Shown: piece by piece, positions 16,532 to 26,377 of the stretch
How positions within the stretch are numbered: position 1 is the stretch's first letter
Layout: each line of letters begins with the position of its first letter
From: Candidatus Gastranaerophilales bacterium
Lineage (GTDB): Bacteria > Cyanobacteriota > Vampirovibrionia > Gastranaerophilales > Gastranaerophilaceae
DNA: 36,996 bases
Direction of reading: 5' to 3'
Assembly (NCBI GenBank): GCA_944324135.1
Contig: CALUVE010000021.1
Span: 1-36,996 of the forward strand
Position numbers and translations under genes: made by a program
The notes under the pieces: model-generated
The model's input: only the letters and a program-made list of their open reading frames with translations
Databases searched by the model: none
What the model was told of the DNA's origin: nothing

Positions 16532-17950
16532 ATGAAAATTCTATTTTACAATTGGTTACAATTTGATGATGTGAAAGTATTCGGGGGCGGTGTAAATATT
16601 TATCAGAAAAATCTGATAGATTATTTGATTAACCATACCTCTCATGAAATATATTTTCTAAGCGGCGGCTTGAAGTATAATCCATTTAGAGATGATGCTT
16701 ACATTGAAAAAACAACTAATATATTCGGCGATAAATGTCACAGTTTTGTGATGGTTAATTCGCCTTTATTAGCGCCGGCTTTATATGTTGCTTATAATCC
16801 TGAGACTTTTCTGGATGATAATATTACGTTGAATTTGTTTGAAAAATTTGTTGAAGAACAGGGCGGATTTGATGTAATTCATCTCAATAATATTGAGGGA
16901 ATTTCTATCAATGTATTAAAACTAAAAGAAAAATTCCCTGAAATAAAAATAGTCTATTCAATGCATAATTATGTTCCTATTTGTCCTGCAGTACAATATT
17001 TTCAGGATTTTTCACAAAAAATATGTAATGATTTTCACGATGGGAAAGATTGTCTGCAATGTATTAAAAATGTTAAATTCAAAACAAGAGATTATCTGGT
17101 GCGAATTAGAGATTGTTTTAATGCTCCTTACCCGTTTAATAAATTGTTTGCGATGTTTTTCTGGGGGAAAGCTAAAAAGTTTGTGCCGGAGAAAGCTTCT
17201 GATTCTGAAGTTTTTGCAAAGTATAGAAAATATAATATCAATATGCTCAACAAATATGCGGATCTGGTACTTGCCGTATCAGAGCGTGTAAGGCAGATTG
17301 CTATAAATAACGGTATTGATGAAAAAATTGTCAAAACTTCTTACATCGGTACAAAATTTGCAGAAAATACCGAGAGAAAATATAAAACTGATAATTCTGA
17401 TTTTCAGATTGTTTATCTCGGATACCCGCGGAAAGATAAAGGGTTTTATTTTATGATTGAGGCGCTTTCTAAACTTGATAAAAACATTGCCTCCTCAGTC
17501 AGTGTAAAACTTGCTGTTCCAAATTGCCCGAGAGAACTTGTTAACGATAAACTTAAAAACTTTAAAAAAGTCACGGTAATCAACGGTTACAAACACAGTG
17601 AATTAAGAGGGCTGCTTTCTGATGTTGATTTGGGGCTTGTGCCTGTTTTGTGGGAGGATAATCTTCCGCAGGTTGCTATTGAAATGATTGCAAGCGGCGT
17701 GCCGGTTCTCTCTTCATCTTTTGGCGGTGCTTCAGAGTTGTGCGATTCAGAATTGTTTAAATACAGGGGCGGTGATGTTCAGGACTTTTTAGATAAGCTC
17801 TCTGCATTCATAAAAGCGCCTGAATTGTTAAATAAATACTGGAGTCACAACAAAAAACTGGTTACAATGGCGGAACACGTGAAAGAATTGGAAACTCTTT
17901 ATTCAAGCAGAGCTTCGCAGTCAATGGAAGTTTTGAGCCGCAGTGTGTAA
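16532..17950 (+). CDS. GT4-family glycosyltransferase
   Basis: A 472-residue GT-B fold enzyme. The N-terminal domain opens with GGGVNIYQKNLIDYL, the usual GT4 acceptor-side glycine loop, followed by FDVIHLNNIEG and IVYSMHNYVPICP. The C-terminal nucleotide-sugar domain begins near residue 290 with IVYLGYPRKDKGFYFMIEAL and has the E-x7-E-like block QVAIEMIASGVPVLSSSFGGASELC. A Cys-rich loop (CPAV to CLQC, about residues 150-175) resembles similar loops in cell-surface glycan GT4 enzymes. Donor and acceptor are unknown. Its neighbours (lpxK, an MCE protein) suggest an envelope-glycan or LPS role. No Shine-Dalgarno is visible. Its last 52 bases overlap the end of convergent lpxK. Confidence 0.8.
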   Translation: MKILFYNWLQFDDVKVFGGGVNIYQKNLIDYLINHTSHEIYFLSGGLKYNPFRDDAYIEKTTNIFGDKCHSFVMVNSPLLAPALYVAYNPETFLDDNITLNLFEKFVEEQGGFDVIHLNNIEGISINVLKLKEKFPEIKIVYSMHNYVPICPAVQYFQDFSQKICNDFHDGKDCLQCIKNVKFKTRDYLVRIRDCFNAPYPFNKLFAMFFWGKAKKFVPEKASDSEVFAKYRKYNINMLNKYADLVLAVSERVRQIAINNGIDEKIVKTSYIGTKFAENTERKYKTDNSDFQIVYLGYPRKDKGFYFMIEALSKLDKNIASSVSVKLAVPNCPRELVNDKLKNFKKVTVINGYKHSELRGLLSDVDLGLVPVLWEDNLPQVAIEMIASGVPVLSSSFGGASELCDSELFKYRGGDVQDFLDKLSAFIKAPELLNKYWSHNKKLVTMAEHVKELETLYSSRASQSMEVLSRSV

Positions 17951-18915
17951 ATATTATTGAAACCAAAAGGTTTTAATTTTACACCATCTTTTTCTGTTGT
18001 AATTATGTTTTCTTGTATTGCGGCGATTTCTTCTTTTGTATATTGGTGATGGTCGTCAAAAGTTATTTTTTTCGTTATTTCAAAATCTTTCAAAAATGCA
18101 AAAAATTGTTCAGGCTGCCCTATTGCGCACATCGCAGCGGCTTTTTCTCCTTTTGGAAGCTCTTCTCCTGTTTTTATATTGTAAACAGTATCGGGTTCAG
18201 CTTTGCAGAGAAGTGTCGGTATTTTCAATTTTTTGCCTGTGATTTTGGCTAATTTTTCAGCTCTTGAGTGGTCAGAATTTTTGCTTACTATAACAAGTTT
18301 ATCAATTCTTTTGAAAGCTTCCTGCCCCTCTCTGAGAGGCCCTGCCGGCAGCAGTTGTTCGTTGCCGAGAGCTTTTTCACTATCCATAAGCACTATATCT
18401 AAATCACGATGTAGTTTTCTGTGTTGAAAACCATCGTCTAAAATTATTCTTGTAACCCCGAAAGTTTTTATTGCGTATTCAGATGCTTTAATCCGGTTTT
18501 TTGATGTTACAACAACGGCTTTTGTGTTTTCTGCAAGCCAGAAAGGTTCATCTCCGGCGTCTTCTGCGGTGTGGAAAATTCTTTCTCCGTCTGAGATTAA
18601 ATTAATATTTTTATTGGAAAGTTTGCCGCCGTATCCTCGGGATACTATTGCTGTTTTTTCTCCTTTTTCGATTAAATATTTTGCTATTTCCGCAACGACA
18701 GGAGTTTTTCCGACTCCGCCAGTGGTTAGGTTTCCGACTGAGATTACAAAAGCATCAACTTTCTTGGGGGTTAGTATCCCCCTGTCATACAAAAGATTTT
18801 TTAGACCGCTCCCGAGCCCGTAAAATATTGAACAAAATCTTAAGGTGTTGAATAAAAAGCCTTTTGCATTTTTGTTGTAGTGTATTTTTGTAATTTCGGT
18901 TTTAATTTTTTTCAT
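17899..18915 (-). CDS. lpxK: Tetraacyldisaccharide 4'-kinase
   Basis: A 338-residue inner-membrane-associated kinase that phosphorylates the 4' position of the lipid A disaccharide. Visible motifs: VISVGNLTTGGVGKTPVV (Walker A), VSRGYGG, EDAGDEPFW, IILDDGFQHRKLHRDLDIVLMD (the LpxK signature with catalytic Asp/His residues) and LLPAGPLREG. Length is normal. It starts 10 nt after the MCE gene stop with no clear Shine-Dalgarno, so translation is probably coupled. The 3' end overlaps the convergent glycosyltransferase by 52 bp. Its presence argues for lipid A, hence a true LPS outer membrane. Confidence 0.94.
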   Translation of the reverse strand: MKKIKTEITKIHYNKNAKGFLFNTLRFCSIFYGLGSGLKNLLYDRGILTPKKVDAFVISVGNLTTGGVGKTPVVAEIAKYLIEKGEKTAIVSRGYGGKLSNKNINLISDGERIFHTAEDAGDEPFWLAENTKAVVVTSKNRIKASEYAIKTFGVTRIILDDGFQHRKLHRDLDIVLMDSEKALGNEQLLPAGPLREGQEAFKRIDKLVIVSKNSDHSRAEKLAKITGKKLKIPTLLCKAEPDTVYNIKTGEELPKGEKAAAMCAIGQPEQFFAFLKDFEITKKITFDDHHQYTKEEIAAIQENIITTEKDGVKLKPFGFNNIYTLRLKTSIDCEALLE

Positions 18916-18925
18916 AATTTGTCAA

Positions 18926-20284
18926 TTAAAACATTAATCTAAACAACAGGAATCGCTTGTTAAGTTTTTCAGAGAATTTTCTTAAATTGCATGTTGTTGC
19001 TTCAGTATTTTCTATAATTTTTTCTAATTCTGTTCTCTGGTCAGGTCCGAGCTTATTCACTGCTGCAAGACTTGTTGAGATGTCTGACATTGCTTTGTTT
19101 ATATTTGCTACTGTATTTGTCAGGTCTTTTTTCAACTGGTCATCTTTGGTGAGTGAATTTACGTATGTGCTGATTTCGTTTACGTTATGTGAGATAACTT
19201 TTAAATCTTCAGCAAAAGCTTCTGCGTTTCCGTTGCCCATAATTATATTCAGGTTGTCGGATAATTGCTCAATGGATTTTGTTGTTGATTTAAGATTTTC
19301 TTTGAATTCTTTATCTCCAATGATGTTATTGATGTTTGCTGAAATTTCAGAGAAATCATTGGTGGCTTTTTCCATCATTGCCATCAATTTGTCTAAATCT
19401 TCTCTTGAAGAATCAAGCAGAGCATCCACTTTTGTCATTGTTTTTGTTGTCTGTGTTGTCAGACGGTTGATGTTGCTGACAGAATTTTTAAGGTCTGTTA
19501 TGACATCATCAGAGAGCAGTTCATTGATTTTTCTGTTTGTTTCTGTGAGAGATTCTGCAGCTCTATACTGCCAGTCCATAAAATCTGCTATTCTCATCGG
19601 TTCTATTATTGTGTATGGAGAATCCTGCTTTGGATACGGAAGAGTTACATCATCAAGGGTTGAAATTCTTAATTTTTTAGTTCCGTTCTCAGAAACAGTT
19701 TTACCTTTCATAAATTCAGGCAGAATCAAGCCCGGAAGATTTACAACATAATCTACTTTGTAGGCGCTGTTTGTCGTGATGTATTCTTTGAAATTATATG
19801 GAACAGCGTCTTTTGACAGAACTTCTATGTTTTTTATTTTACCTACATCGTAATATTTGTCATCCAGTTTCATTTCAACAGGGTCATCCTGATACAAGAC
19901 GTTTTTATCAATCATCGGGATGTAGATGGTTCTTGTAATTGGCGGAGTGATTTCAAGGAAAAGTTCGCCGATTAAACCAGACTGTTGAATTGAAAAAGTT
20001 GAAGCTGTCGGAATTGTTATATCAGGGTTTGTAATAACAAATTTTACATTGACGTGGTTATCTTCCCCGTTAATAACAGGAATAATATCTTCTACCTGTC
20101 CGACTTTCAGCCCCATCATCTGGACACCGGCACCCGGACGCATTCCGTTTACGTCTTTAAATTGGATTTCTATTCTGTCTGCTGACGAAAATGAACGTCC
20201 TTTAACTCTTAGGACTACGACAACGAGTAAACTCAGTGAAATGAGAGTTAAAAGTCCAACCTTGAAAGACGATGAGAATTTCAT
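18926..20284 (-). CDS. MCE/MlaD-type lipid-transport substrate-binding protein
   Basis: A 452-residue protein. One N-terminal membrane anchor (about residues 8-25, VGLLTLISLSLLVVVVLRV) is followed by an MCE domain (about 35-115) with IEIQFKDVNGMRPGAGVQMMGLKVGQV, the core MlaD signature. The rest is mostly long amphipathic helix (about 235-440) rich in Asn/Ile/Leu heptads, as in MCE proteins that form periplasmic barrels or needles. Known members shuttle phospholipids between membranes with an MlaE/MlaF ABC transporter; those partners are not in the window. It is followed by lpxK 10 nt later. AGGGG lies before the ATG. Confidence 0.85.
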   Translation of the reverse strand: MKFSSSFKVGLLTLISLSLLVVVVLRVKGRSFSSADRIEIQFKDVNGMRPGAGVQMMGLKVGQVEDIIPVINGEDNHVNVKFVITNPDITIPTASTFSIQQSGLIGELFLEITPPITRTIYIPMIDKNVLYQDDPVEMKLDDKYYDVGKIKNIEVLSKDAVPYNFKEYITTNSAYKVDYVVNLPGLILPEFMKGKTVSENGTKKLRISTLDDVTLPYPKQDSPYTIIEPMRIADFMDWQYRAAESLTETNRKINELLSDDVITDLKNSVSNINRLTTQTTKTMTKVDALLDSSREDLDKLMAMMEKATNDFSEISANINNIIGDKEFKENLKSTTKSIEQLSDNLNIIMGNGNAEAFAEDLKVISHNVNEISTYVNSLTKDDQLKKDLTNTVANINKAMSDISTSLAAVNKLGPDQRTELEKIIENTEATTCNLRKFSEKLNKRFLLFRLMF

Positions 20285-20318
20285 TATTTTTTCCCCTGAT
20301 TATAATATCTACTTTTTA

Positions 20319-20347
20319 ATATTACAGAAAATAAAAAATAATGTAAA
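20319..20347 (-). promoter_or_regulatory. Candidate promoter of MCE-lpxK operon
   Basis: Minus-strand TTTACA (20342-20347), 17-nt spacer, TAATAT (20319-20324). The predicted start is about 28 nt before the ATG at 20284. A second TATAAT closer to the gene lacks a -35. Confidence 0.45.
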
Positions 20348-20395
20348 GTTGTTAACATTCATCATCCGAGAGCCCTTTATACGGCAGATTCCGGT

Positions 20396-21136
20396 TTACA
20401 AATAGTTAGCAAGGATATTCTTTACGTAATTTTGTGTTTCTTTGTAAGGCGGAACTCCGTCATATTTGTCTACAGCACCGGGGCCGGCGTTGTAGGCTGC
20501 AAGTGCCAGAATTACATTCCCGTTATATTTATCAAGCATTGATTTCAGGTATCTTACTCCGCCGTCTACATTCTGAACGATATTGTAAGGGTCTTTTACA
20601 CCTAAACCTTTTGCAGTCGCAGGCATTAGCTGCATTAACCCCATTGCACCTACTTTGGATTTTGCTTTCGGGTTAAAGCCGGATTCCTGTTTGATTACTG
20701 CCTTTATTAAATTTTCGTCAACCCCGTGTTTTTTAGAAATTTGAGATACTACATCAAGAATTTGAGATTTTGTGGAATTGATGTTTGATGTGCTTACGTT
20801 ATTGACCGGAATTGACTGAGGTTTAATTTCGTTATTAACAGCTTTTTCTACTGCATTATTTATGATATTTGCGTTAACTTTTTTAGCTGCAGGATTCAGA
20901 AGCAGAGAGCCAAAATTTACGTTCTGATATGATTGCAAAACTTTATCAAAAGATTGAACGTTATTTGCCGGCGGCGCTATAGTGGCAGCTCCGGCAGAGT
21001 AAGGAGTATTCGGCGCTTGCGTCGGATTGGCTTTTGCAGTCATGCTGTTTACATAACCGTTCAACTGCATTGCGCGCTGCATTGCCGCAGTCTGTCCGCC
21101 TGATGATAACATTTTTTGTATAAATTGTGAAAACAT
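20396..21136 (-). CDS. SLT-type lytic transglycosylase
   Basis: A 246-residue protein whose last ~110 residues are an SLT domain. [20 protein letters not shown] has the catalytic glutamate (in KQES), followed by [31 protein letters not shown] and [13 protein letters not shown], all classic family motifs. It should cleave peptidoglycan between MurNAc and GlcNAc with 1,6-anhydro ring formation. The first ~130 residues are low-complexity, Asn/Ala/Pro-rich and contain no hydrophobic signal peptide, so the export route is unclear. An AGGAAT site precedes the ATG. No terminator is evident before the MCE operon. Confidence 0.88.
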   Translation of the reverse strand: MFSQFIQKMLSSGGQTAAMQRAMQLNGYVNSMTAKANPTQAPNTPYSAGAATIAPPANNVQSFDKVLQSYQNVNFGSLLLNPAAKKVNANIINNAVEKAVNNEIKPQSIPVNNVSTSNINSTKSQILDVVSQISKKHGVDENLIKAVIKQESGFNPKAKSKVGAMGLMQLMPATAKGLGVKDPYNIVQNVDGGVRYLKSMLDKYNGNVILALAAYNAGPGAVDKYDGVPPYKETQNYVKNILANYL

Positions 21137-21318
21137 ATTCCTGAATACCCTTTAATTTAACTCTATTCTACCTTTAAATCTATAGTTCCGTATCCTCTAT
21201 ATGAATTAATGATTTTTTTCATAAAGTCAAAAAACAAATATGACTAAACTAGAGTTAAGTTTTCAGGTGGAGGGAAAGATTAAGTTTTTAGTGGAATTTG
21301 CATTTCATTTTTATAGTC

Positions 21319-22365
21319 TTAAGAAAGATTTTCCCATGGTTTTACAAGGAATTTTATGGCTTTGCCCTCAATATGCTGGTTCATAGCCCATTCAATATCT
21401 TTCAAACCTATGGTTTTGGTGATTAATTTTTCAACTTCAACATCACCTGATGCGATATAATTCAGCGCCTGACGGAAATATTTCGGGGTATGGTGGAAAA
21501 CGCTCATTAATCTTATATCGCCGTAGTGCATTTTGGTTGTATCAAAGGTTACTTTTGAGCCGGATTTGCAGCCGCCGAAAAAGTGCACTGTTCCGCCCGG
21601 GCGTACAAATGTGAAAATTCTTTCCCAAATCTCTGGGAGTCCCACGCATTCAACCGCAACATCCAGACCTTTATGCTCTTCTGTGAAGTCGAGGAAGATT
21701 TTTTCAGGATTAGGATATTTTTTGAGGTCAACAATTTCATCAGCGTGTGCAAATTCATCAGCCATCTGAAGTTTTAAAGGATTTCTGCCGGCAACGATTA
21801 CTTTAGCACCTTTGAGTTTAGCCAGTCTCGCAAACATCAGTCCGATTGGTCCTATGCCGATTATTCCGACTGTATCACCTTCTTTTATTCCTGTACGTTC
21901 AACGCCGTGGACAACATTTGCAAGCGGTTCGGAAAACGCAGCTTTGTCAAAACTCAAGCTGTCAGGTAATATGAGGGTATTCTTTTTTACAATTCTTGCT
22001 GGTACTGTAATATATTCAGCGTAAGCTCCGTTTAGCAGGTCGAGATTTTCACAGAGGTTGAATTCTTCTCTTTTACAGAAAAAACATTCTCCGCACGGCG
22101 CTGAATTTGCTGCAACTACGCGGTCTCCTACTTTTACGTTATCGACATTTTTGCCGACTTTGTCGACTATCCCTGCAAATTCATGTCCAAAGCCTGAGGG
22201 GATATTTTTTATCAATACCGGATGACCGCGGCGGAATGTTTTTACATCTGTTCCGCAGGTGAGTGCGGACATTACTTTTACGACAATTTCGCCATCTCCC
22301 GGCGGTTTTACCATAACTTCTTCGTATCGAATGTTTTGTGGTCCGTAGTATTGAATTGCTTTCAT
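21319..22365 (-). CDS. Zinc-dependent medium-chain dehydrogenase (first paralogue)
   Basis: A 348-residue MDR-superfamily oxidoreductase. LTCGTDVKTF and GFGHEFAG supply catalytic-zinc ligands. CGECFFCKREEFNLC supplies the four-Cys structural zinc site, and GIIGIGPIGLMFARL is the Rossmann glycine loop. The second Rossmann strand ends VIVAGRNPLK, with Arg rather than an acidic residue, which hints at NADP(H). It resembles threonine/sorbitol/polyol dehydrogenases, but the substrate cannot be assigned. It lies 10 nt after its paralogue on the same strand, with AAGGG before the ATG. Confidence 0.8.
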   Translation of the reverse strand: MKAIQYYGPQNIRYEEVMVKPPGDGEIVVKVMSALTCGTDVKTFRRGHPVLIKNIPSGFGHEFAGIVDKVGKNVDNVKVGDRVVAANSAPCGECFFCKREEFNLCENLDLLNGAYAEYITVPARIVKKNTLILPDSLSFDKAAFSEPLANVVHGVERTGIKEGDTVGIIGIGPIGLMFARLAKLKGAKVIVAGRNPLKLQMADEFAHADEIVDLKKYPNPEKIFLDFTEEHKGLDVAVECVGLPEIWERIFTFVRPGGTVHFFGGCKSGSKVTFDTTKMHYGDIRLMSVFHHTPKYFRQALNYIASGDVEVEKLITKTIGLKDIEWAMNQHIEGKAIKFLVKPWENLS

Positions 22366-22375
22366 ATTTTTTCCC

Positions 22376-23383
22376 TTAAAATTTTATGTAAGCTTTTAGA
22401 ATTTTGTTGCTGACTGTATCTTCAACTGCTTTTTCTATATTATCAAATTCATAGACAGTTGAGATGTTTTTAACATTTACTCTGCCTGAATCAAGAAGTT
22501 TAAGCGAATCTTTTAAATCTTCAAGTGCCGGCGAGTAACTTCCAAGGACTGTCAGTTCTCTGTAGTAAATTTCATTGTTTGCATAACCGTGATTTTGCGG
22601 AGTGCTGGCAAATACCAGAATTTTCCCGCCGTTTCTAACTGTATCGAGTGCAACATCAATAGTTTTGTCAGCGCCGGATGTCATAAATACAGCGTCAGCA
22701 CCGTAGTTCTCTGTCTTTAATTTTACGTATTGTTTTGTGTAATCTGCGTCTTTTGAATTAAATGCACTTATCCCGAGGTCTTTTAAAATTTGAATTCTTT
22801 CTTCAAGCAAATCACAACCTATAACTTTTACTCCCATAGCTTTGAGAGCCTGAGACATTAAAATTCCTATTGAGCCTAAACCTATAACAAGTGCTGTATC
22901 TCCTTTTTTTAGTTGAGTTCTTTTGACAGCTCTGATGCAGCAGGCAAGCGGTTCATAAAAAGATGCTTCAATTTCTGTTAAGTGTTTTGGTTTTAGATGT
23001 GCTACATTTTTCAGGTGTTCTTCTGATACAAATATGTATTCGCTGAATCCGCCCGGCTCTAAATTAGTTTTTTTAAAATGTTCGCACATAGAGACGTTGC
23101 CGTTTCTGCAATATATGCATTTCCCGCAGGGAATATGATGAGAGGTTATTATGATATCATCTTTTTTAAATCTGGTTGAGGAATTTATTTCAACAATTTG
23201 CGCAACAATTTCGTGTCCTAGAACAGTTCCGTCCTGAACAAGTTTGTGTTGCAATTTTACGATATCAGAGCCGCAGAGCCCGCAGCCGATAAGTTTTACT
23301 ATTGCACCTTTACGTCCGTTAAGAGTTACATCTGCTCTATCTTCAACTATAAATTTGTCGTTTTTAAGCACTGCGGTTTTCAT
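22376..23383 (-). CDS. Zinc-dependent medium-chain dehydrogenase (second paralogue)
   Basis: A 335-residue MDR oxidoreductase, first of a tandem pair. GCGLCGSDIVK and VLGHEIVAQ give the catalytic zinc site, and CGKCIYCRNGNVSMC gives the structural zinc site. LVIGLGSIGILMSQAL is the Rossmann loop, and the following strand ends VIGCDLLEE, where the Asp suggests NAD(H). I start at the ATG at 23383: the GTG three codons earlier lies inside GAGGTG, the likely ribosome-binding site. The tandem with a possibly NADP-type paralogue could allow a paired oxidation/reduction (epimerisation or cofactor exchange), but this is inference. Confidence 0.8.
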   Translation of the reverse strand: MKTAVLKNDKFIVEDRADVTLNGRKGAIVKLIGCGLCGSDIVKLQHKLVQDGTVLGHEIVAQIVEINSSTRFKKDDIIITSHHIPCGKCIYCRNGNVSMCEHFKKTNLEPGGFSEYIFVSEEHLKNVAHLKPKHLTEIEASFYEPLACCIRAVKRTQLKKGDTALVIGLGSIGILMSQALKAMGVKVIGCDLLEERIQILKDLGISAFNSKDADYTKQYVKLKTENYGADAVFMTSGADKTIDVALDTVRNGGKILVFASTPQNHGYANNEIYYRELTVLGSYSPALEDLKDSLKLLDSGRVNVKNISTVYEFDNIEKAVEDTVSNKILKAYIKF

Positions 23384-23420
23384 AAATTTCACCTCTCAAA
23401 AAATTTTAGCACAAACAATA

Positions 23421-23449
23421 TTGCGAATTCTCTAAATAAATTATATAAT
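23421..23449 (+). promoter_or_regulatory. Promoter of GNAT-like gene, predicted leaderless
   Basis: TTGCGA (23421-23426), exactly 17 nt, then perfect TATAAT (23444-23449). The A of the ATG at 23456 is the seventh base after the -10, so the transcript should begin at the start codon. No Shine-Dalgarno is present. Confidence 0.65.
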
Positions 23450-23455
23450 AAATAT

Positions 23456-24433
23456 ATGAGCACAATAAGAAGATTAAATTTTTGGGATTCTCCGAAATTA
23501 AAAAAAATGATTTTCTTTTTGGAGAGCGGTGAGAACCTCAGAAAAGATTTGATGAGTGAAGCTTTCCGTTTCGTGCATCGCTTTTTCCCTCTAAAATACA
23601 GATTTATGCCGGAATCTTATATTCTTCTTGACGGAAAAGAAATTCTCGGACTGGTTACAGTTGCTCCCACACTCGGCAATCCTTATAAGCTTAATATTAC
23701 CCGATTGGTTTTTGATAAAAATTTTTATGATGCAGGTAAACAGCTGATTGAATTTGTGACCTCCAAATATGCCGCAAAAGGTGCTGTGTCATTTACGGTA
23801 TCTGTTGATCAGTGCCACGAAGAGTTGATTAACTTATTTATAAACGGATGCGGTTTCAGGCACTGTTCGTATGAAAATTTATGGAAATTTGAGGATTTAA
23901 AATCTCCAGACAGAGTTTCCTCATTCAGGTATTTTCAAAATAGTGATGCCGGTGAAGTTGCACAATTGTATAACGGTGAATTGATTGATATGTTTCAAAA
24001 TTCCCTTAAGCGTGTGGGAAACGAATTCAAAGAACCGTTTTTTGAGGGTATAACTAATTTTTATAAAACACGTTATGTGCTGGAAGATTCTGTAAGACGC
24101 AGAATTATTGCATATATGTCATTAACTACATCTGACAATCATAATTACATTATAGATTTGACTGAGTCATCAGGTTATGACTTCAATTACGATGAAGTTC
24201 TGGGGTTTGCTATCAAAGAAATTGCAAGAAGAAAAACTGTTTTTTATCCGTTTGTTAAACAAAAACAATACATCAAATCATCAGACAAATTTGAGGAATA
24301 TCTCCACTCCAAAAATTGCCAGTGTGTTCAAACTCAGCTTGTTCTTGTGAAAGATTTTTACAGACCTGTCAGACAGGAACAAAATGCACTTCAGGTATTT
24401 TTGTTTGGCGAAAACCGAATTACTGTAAATTAG
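23456..24433 (+). CDS. GNAT-like N-acetyltransferase-fold protein
   Basis: A 325-residue cytosolic protein. The first half looks like a GNAT fold: ESYILLDGKEILGLVTVAP (paired strands), NITRLVFDKNFYDAGKQLIEFV (acetyl-CoA-binding region) and ELINLFINGCGFRHCSYENLWKF (the closing strand and helix, with the usual GFR turn). The second half is not recognised but may be a second, degenerate GNAT-like domain. The reading frame is open from 23246, but upstream starts would overlap the divergent dehydrogenase, and the promoter points to 23456. Substrate unknown. The divergent neighbour is the dehydrogenase pair; downstream is ilvC after 64 nt. Confidence 0.6.
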   Translation: MSTIRRLNFWDSPKLKKMIFFLESGENLRKDLMSEAFRFVHRFFPLKYRFMPESYILLDGKEILGLVTVAPTLGNPYKLNITRLVFDKNFYDAGKQLIEFVTSKYAAKGAVSFTVSVDQCHEELINLFINGCGFRHCSYENLWKFEDLKSPDRVSSFRYFQNSDAGEVAQLYNGELIDMFQNSLKRVGNEFKEPFFEGITNFYKTRYVLEDSVRRRIIAYMSLTTSDNHNYIIDLTESSGYDFNYDEVLGFAIKEIARRKTVFYPFVKQKQYIKSSDKFEEYLHSKNCQCVQTQLVLVKDFYRPVRQEQNALQVFLFGENRITVN

Positions 24434-24482
24434 TGTTTATTATTTTTTCTTATTTGTGCTAATATTTTGCATAGGAGTATAA

Positions 24483-25523
<1,041 letters not shown>

Positions 25524-25532
25524 CGAGGTAAA

Positions 25533-26375
25533 ATGTTCAGCACAGAAGATATATATGAAGTTGTAGTTTTTTCAATCGGTGATACAAAAGCCGGCACAAA
25601 GATGGGGAAATTACAATTAAAAGATACAAAAGATGACCGCATATTGAATTGTATTCTATGGGAAGAAGCCCTGAACAGAATGGATTCAAAACTTTTCCGC
25701 ACCGGAAATCAATTGCGTATTGTATCAGGTTCTTTCAACGAAAAATTTAACAACTGCCTTGTGTCGGCTCTGGAACTTGTAAAAGAAGCTAAGACAGGTT
25801 TGGATTTGCCGGAGCGGGAAAAACTTTATGATGAAATTTTATCTTACGTAAATAATTTTTCAAACGAAAAGTTGAAAAATTTTATACTTAATTATTTTGA
25901 AGAACATAAAGATTTGATTATGGTTATGCCGGCGGCAAAACTTATGCACCACAATTATGTCGGCGGTTTGCTGCAGCATATTTACGAATGTCTCCAGTTT
26001 GCAGAAATCAATATGGCGCTTTTTGTAAACAGGTTGAATGAAGATGATATTTACGGGGCTTGTATTCTGCACGATATCGGGAAAATTTACGAGTATACAA
26101 TTGATGTGGAAACAGGGCTTGTGGATTATGCAGAGGGATTCCAAAAAGAGTGGATTACACATTCCCAGTACGGATTTACAATTTGTATGGCAAACGGGTT
26201 TAACAAAATTGCGCGTATGATTGCGGCTCACCATGGCAGGGCTGAGTGGGGTGCTATAATCGACTTGAATGAAAAAGATTTGGAACCGGAATTGTATTTT
26301 ATTCATCTTGTCGACAATCTGTCTGCAAAGTTTGGTAAAATTAATATTTCGCTTATCGAAAAGAAAGAGGTATAA
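25533..26375 (+). CDS. YhaM-like OB-fold/HD-domain 3'-5' nuclease
   Basis: A 280-residue protein. Residues 1-90 look like an OB fold (YEVVVFSIGDTKAGTKMGKLQLKD to LRIVSGSFNEKF). Residues about 130-265 are an HD hydrolase domain: AKLMHHNYVGGLLQHIYE, the ILHDIGK metal-binding His-Asp pair, WITHSQYG and AAHHGRAEWG supply the metal ligands. This order is that of YhaM/Cbf1 3'-5' exoribonucleases of Firmicutes, which trim RNA and can act on DNA. GAGG precedes the ATG. The nucleic-acid role fits the two nucleotide-kinase-like genes that follow. Confidence 0.82.
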   Translation: MFSTEDIYEVVVFSIGDTKAGTKMGKLQLKDTKDDRILNCILWEEALNRMDSKLFRTGNQLRIVSGSFNEKFNNCLVSALELVKEAKTGLDLPEREKLYDEILSYVNNFSNEKLKNFILNYFEEHKDLIMVMPAAKLMHHNYVGGLLQHIYECLQFAEINMALFVNRLNEDDIYGACILHDIGKIYEYTIDVETGLVDYAEGFQKEWITHSQYGFTICMANGFNKIARMIAAHHGRAEWGAIIDLNEKDLEPELYFIHLVDNLSAKFGKINISLIEKKEV

Positions 26376-26377
26376 CG

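Noticed and set aside
18957-19751. 264-codon open frame on the plus strand
   Set aside because: It is a shadow inside the MCE/MlaD-type gene on the other strand, has no ribosome-binding site and no recognisable domain.
21250-21290. Direct repeat TTAAGTTTT (21255 and 21280), and TTAACTCTA/TAGAGTTAA inverted repeat (21157 and 21250)
   Set aside because: Short, AT-rich and not aligned with a promoter; chance is likely in this composition.
23246-23455. Upstream extension of the GNAT-like gene
   Set aside because: It would overlap the divergent dehydrogenase by over 130 bases, and the promoter places the transcript start at 23456.
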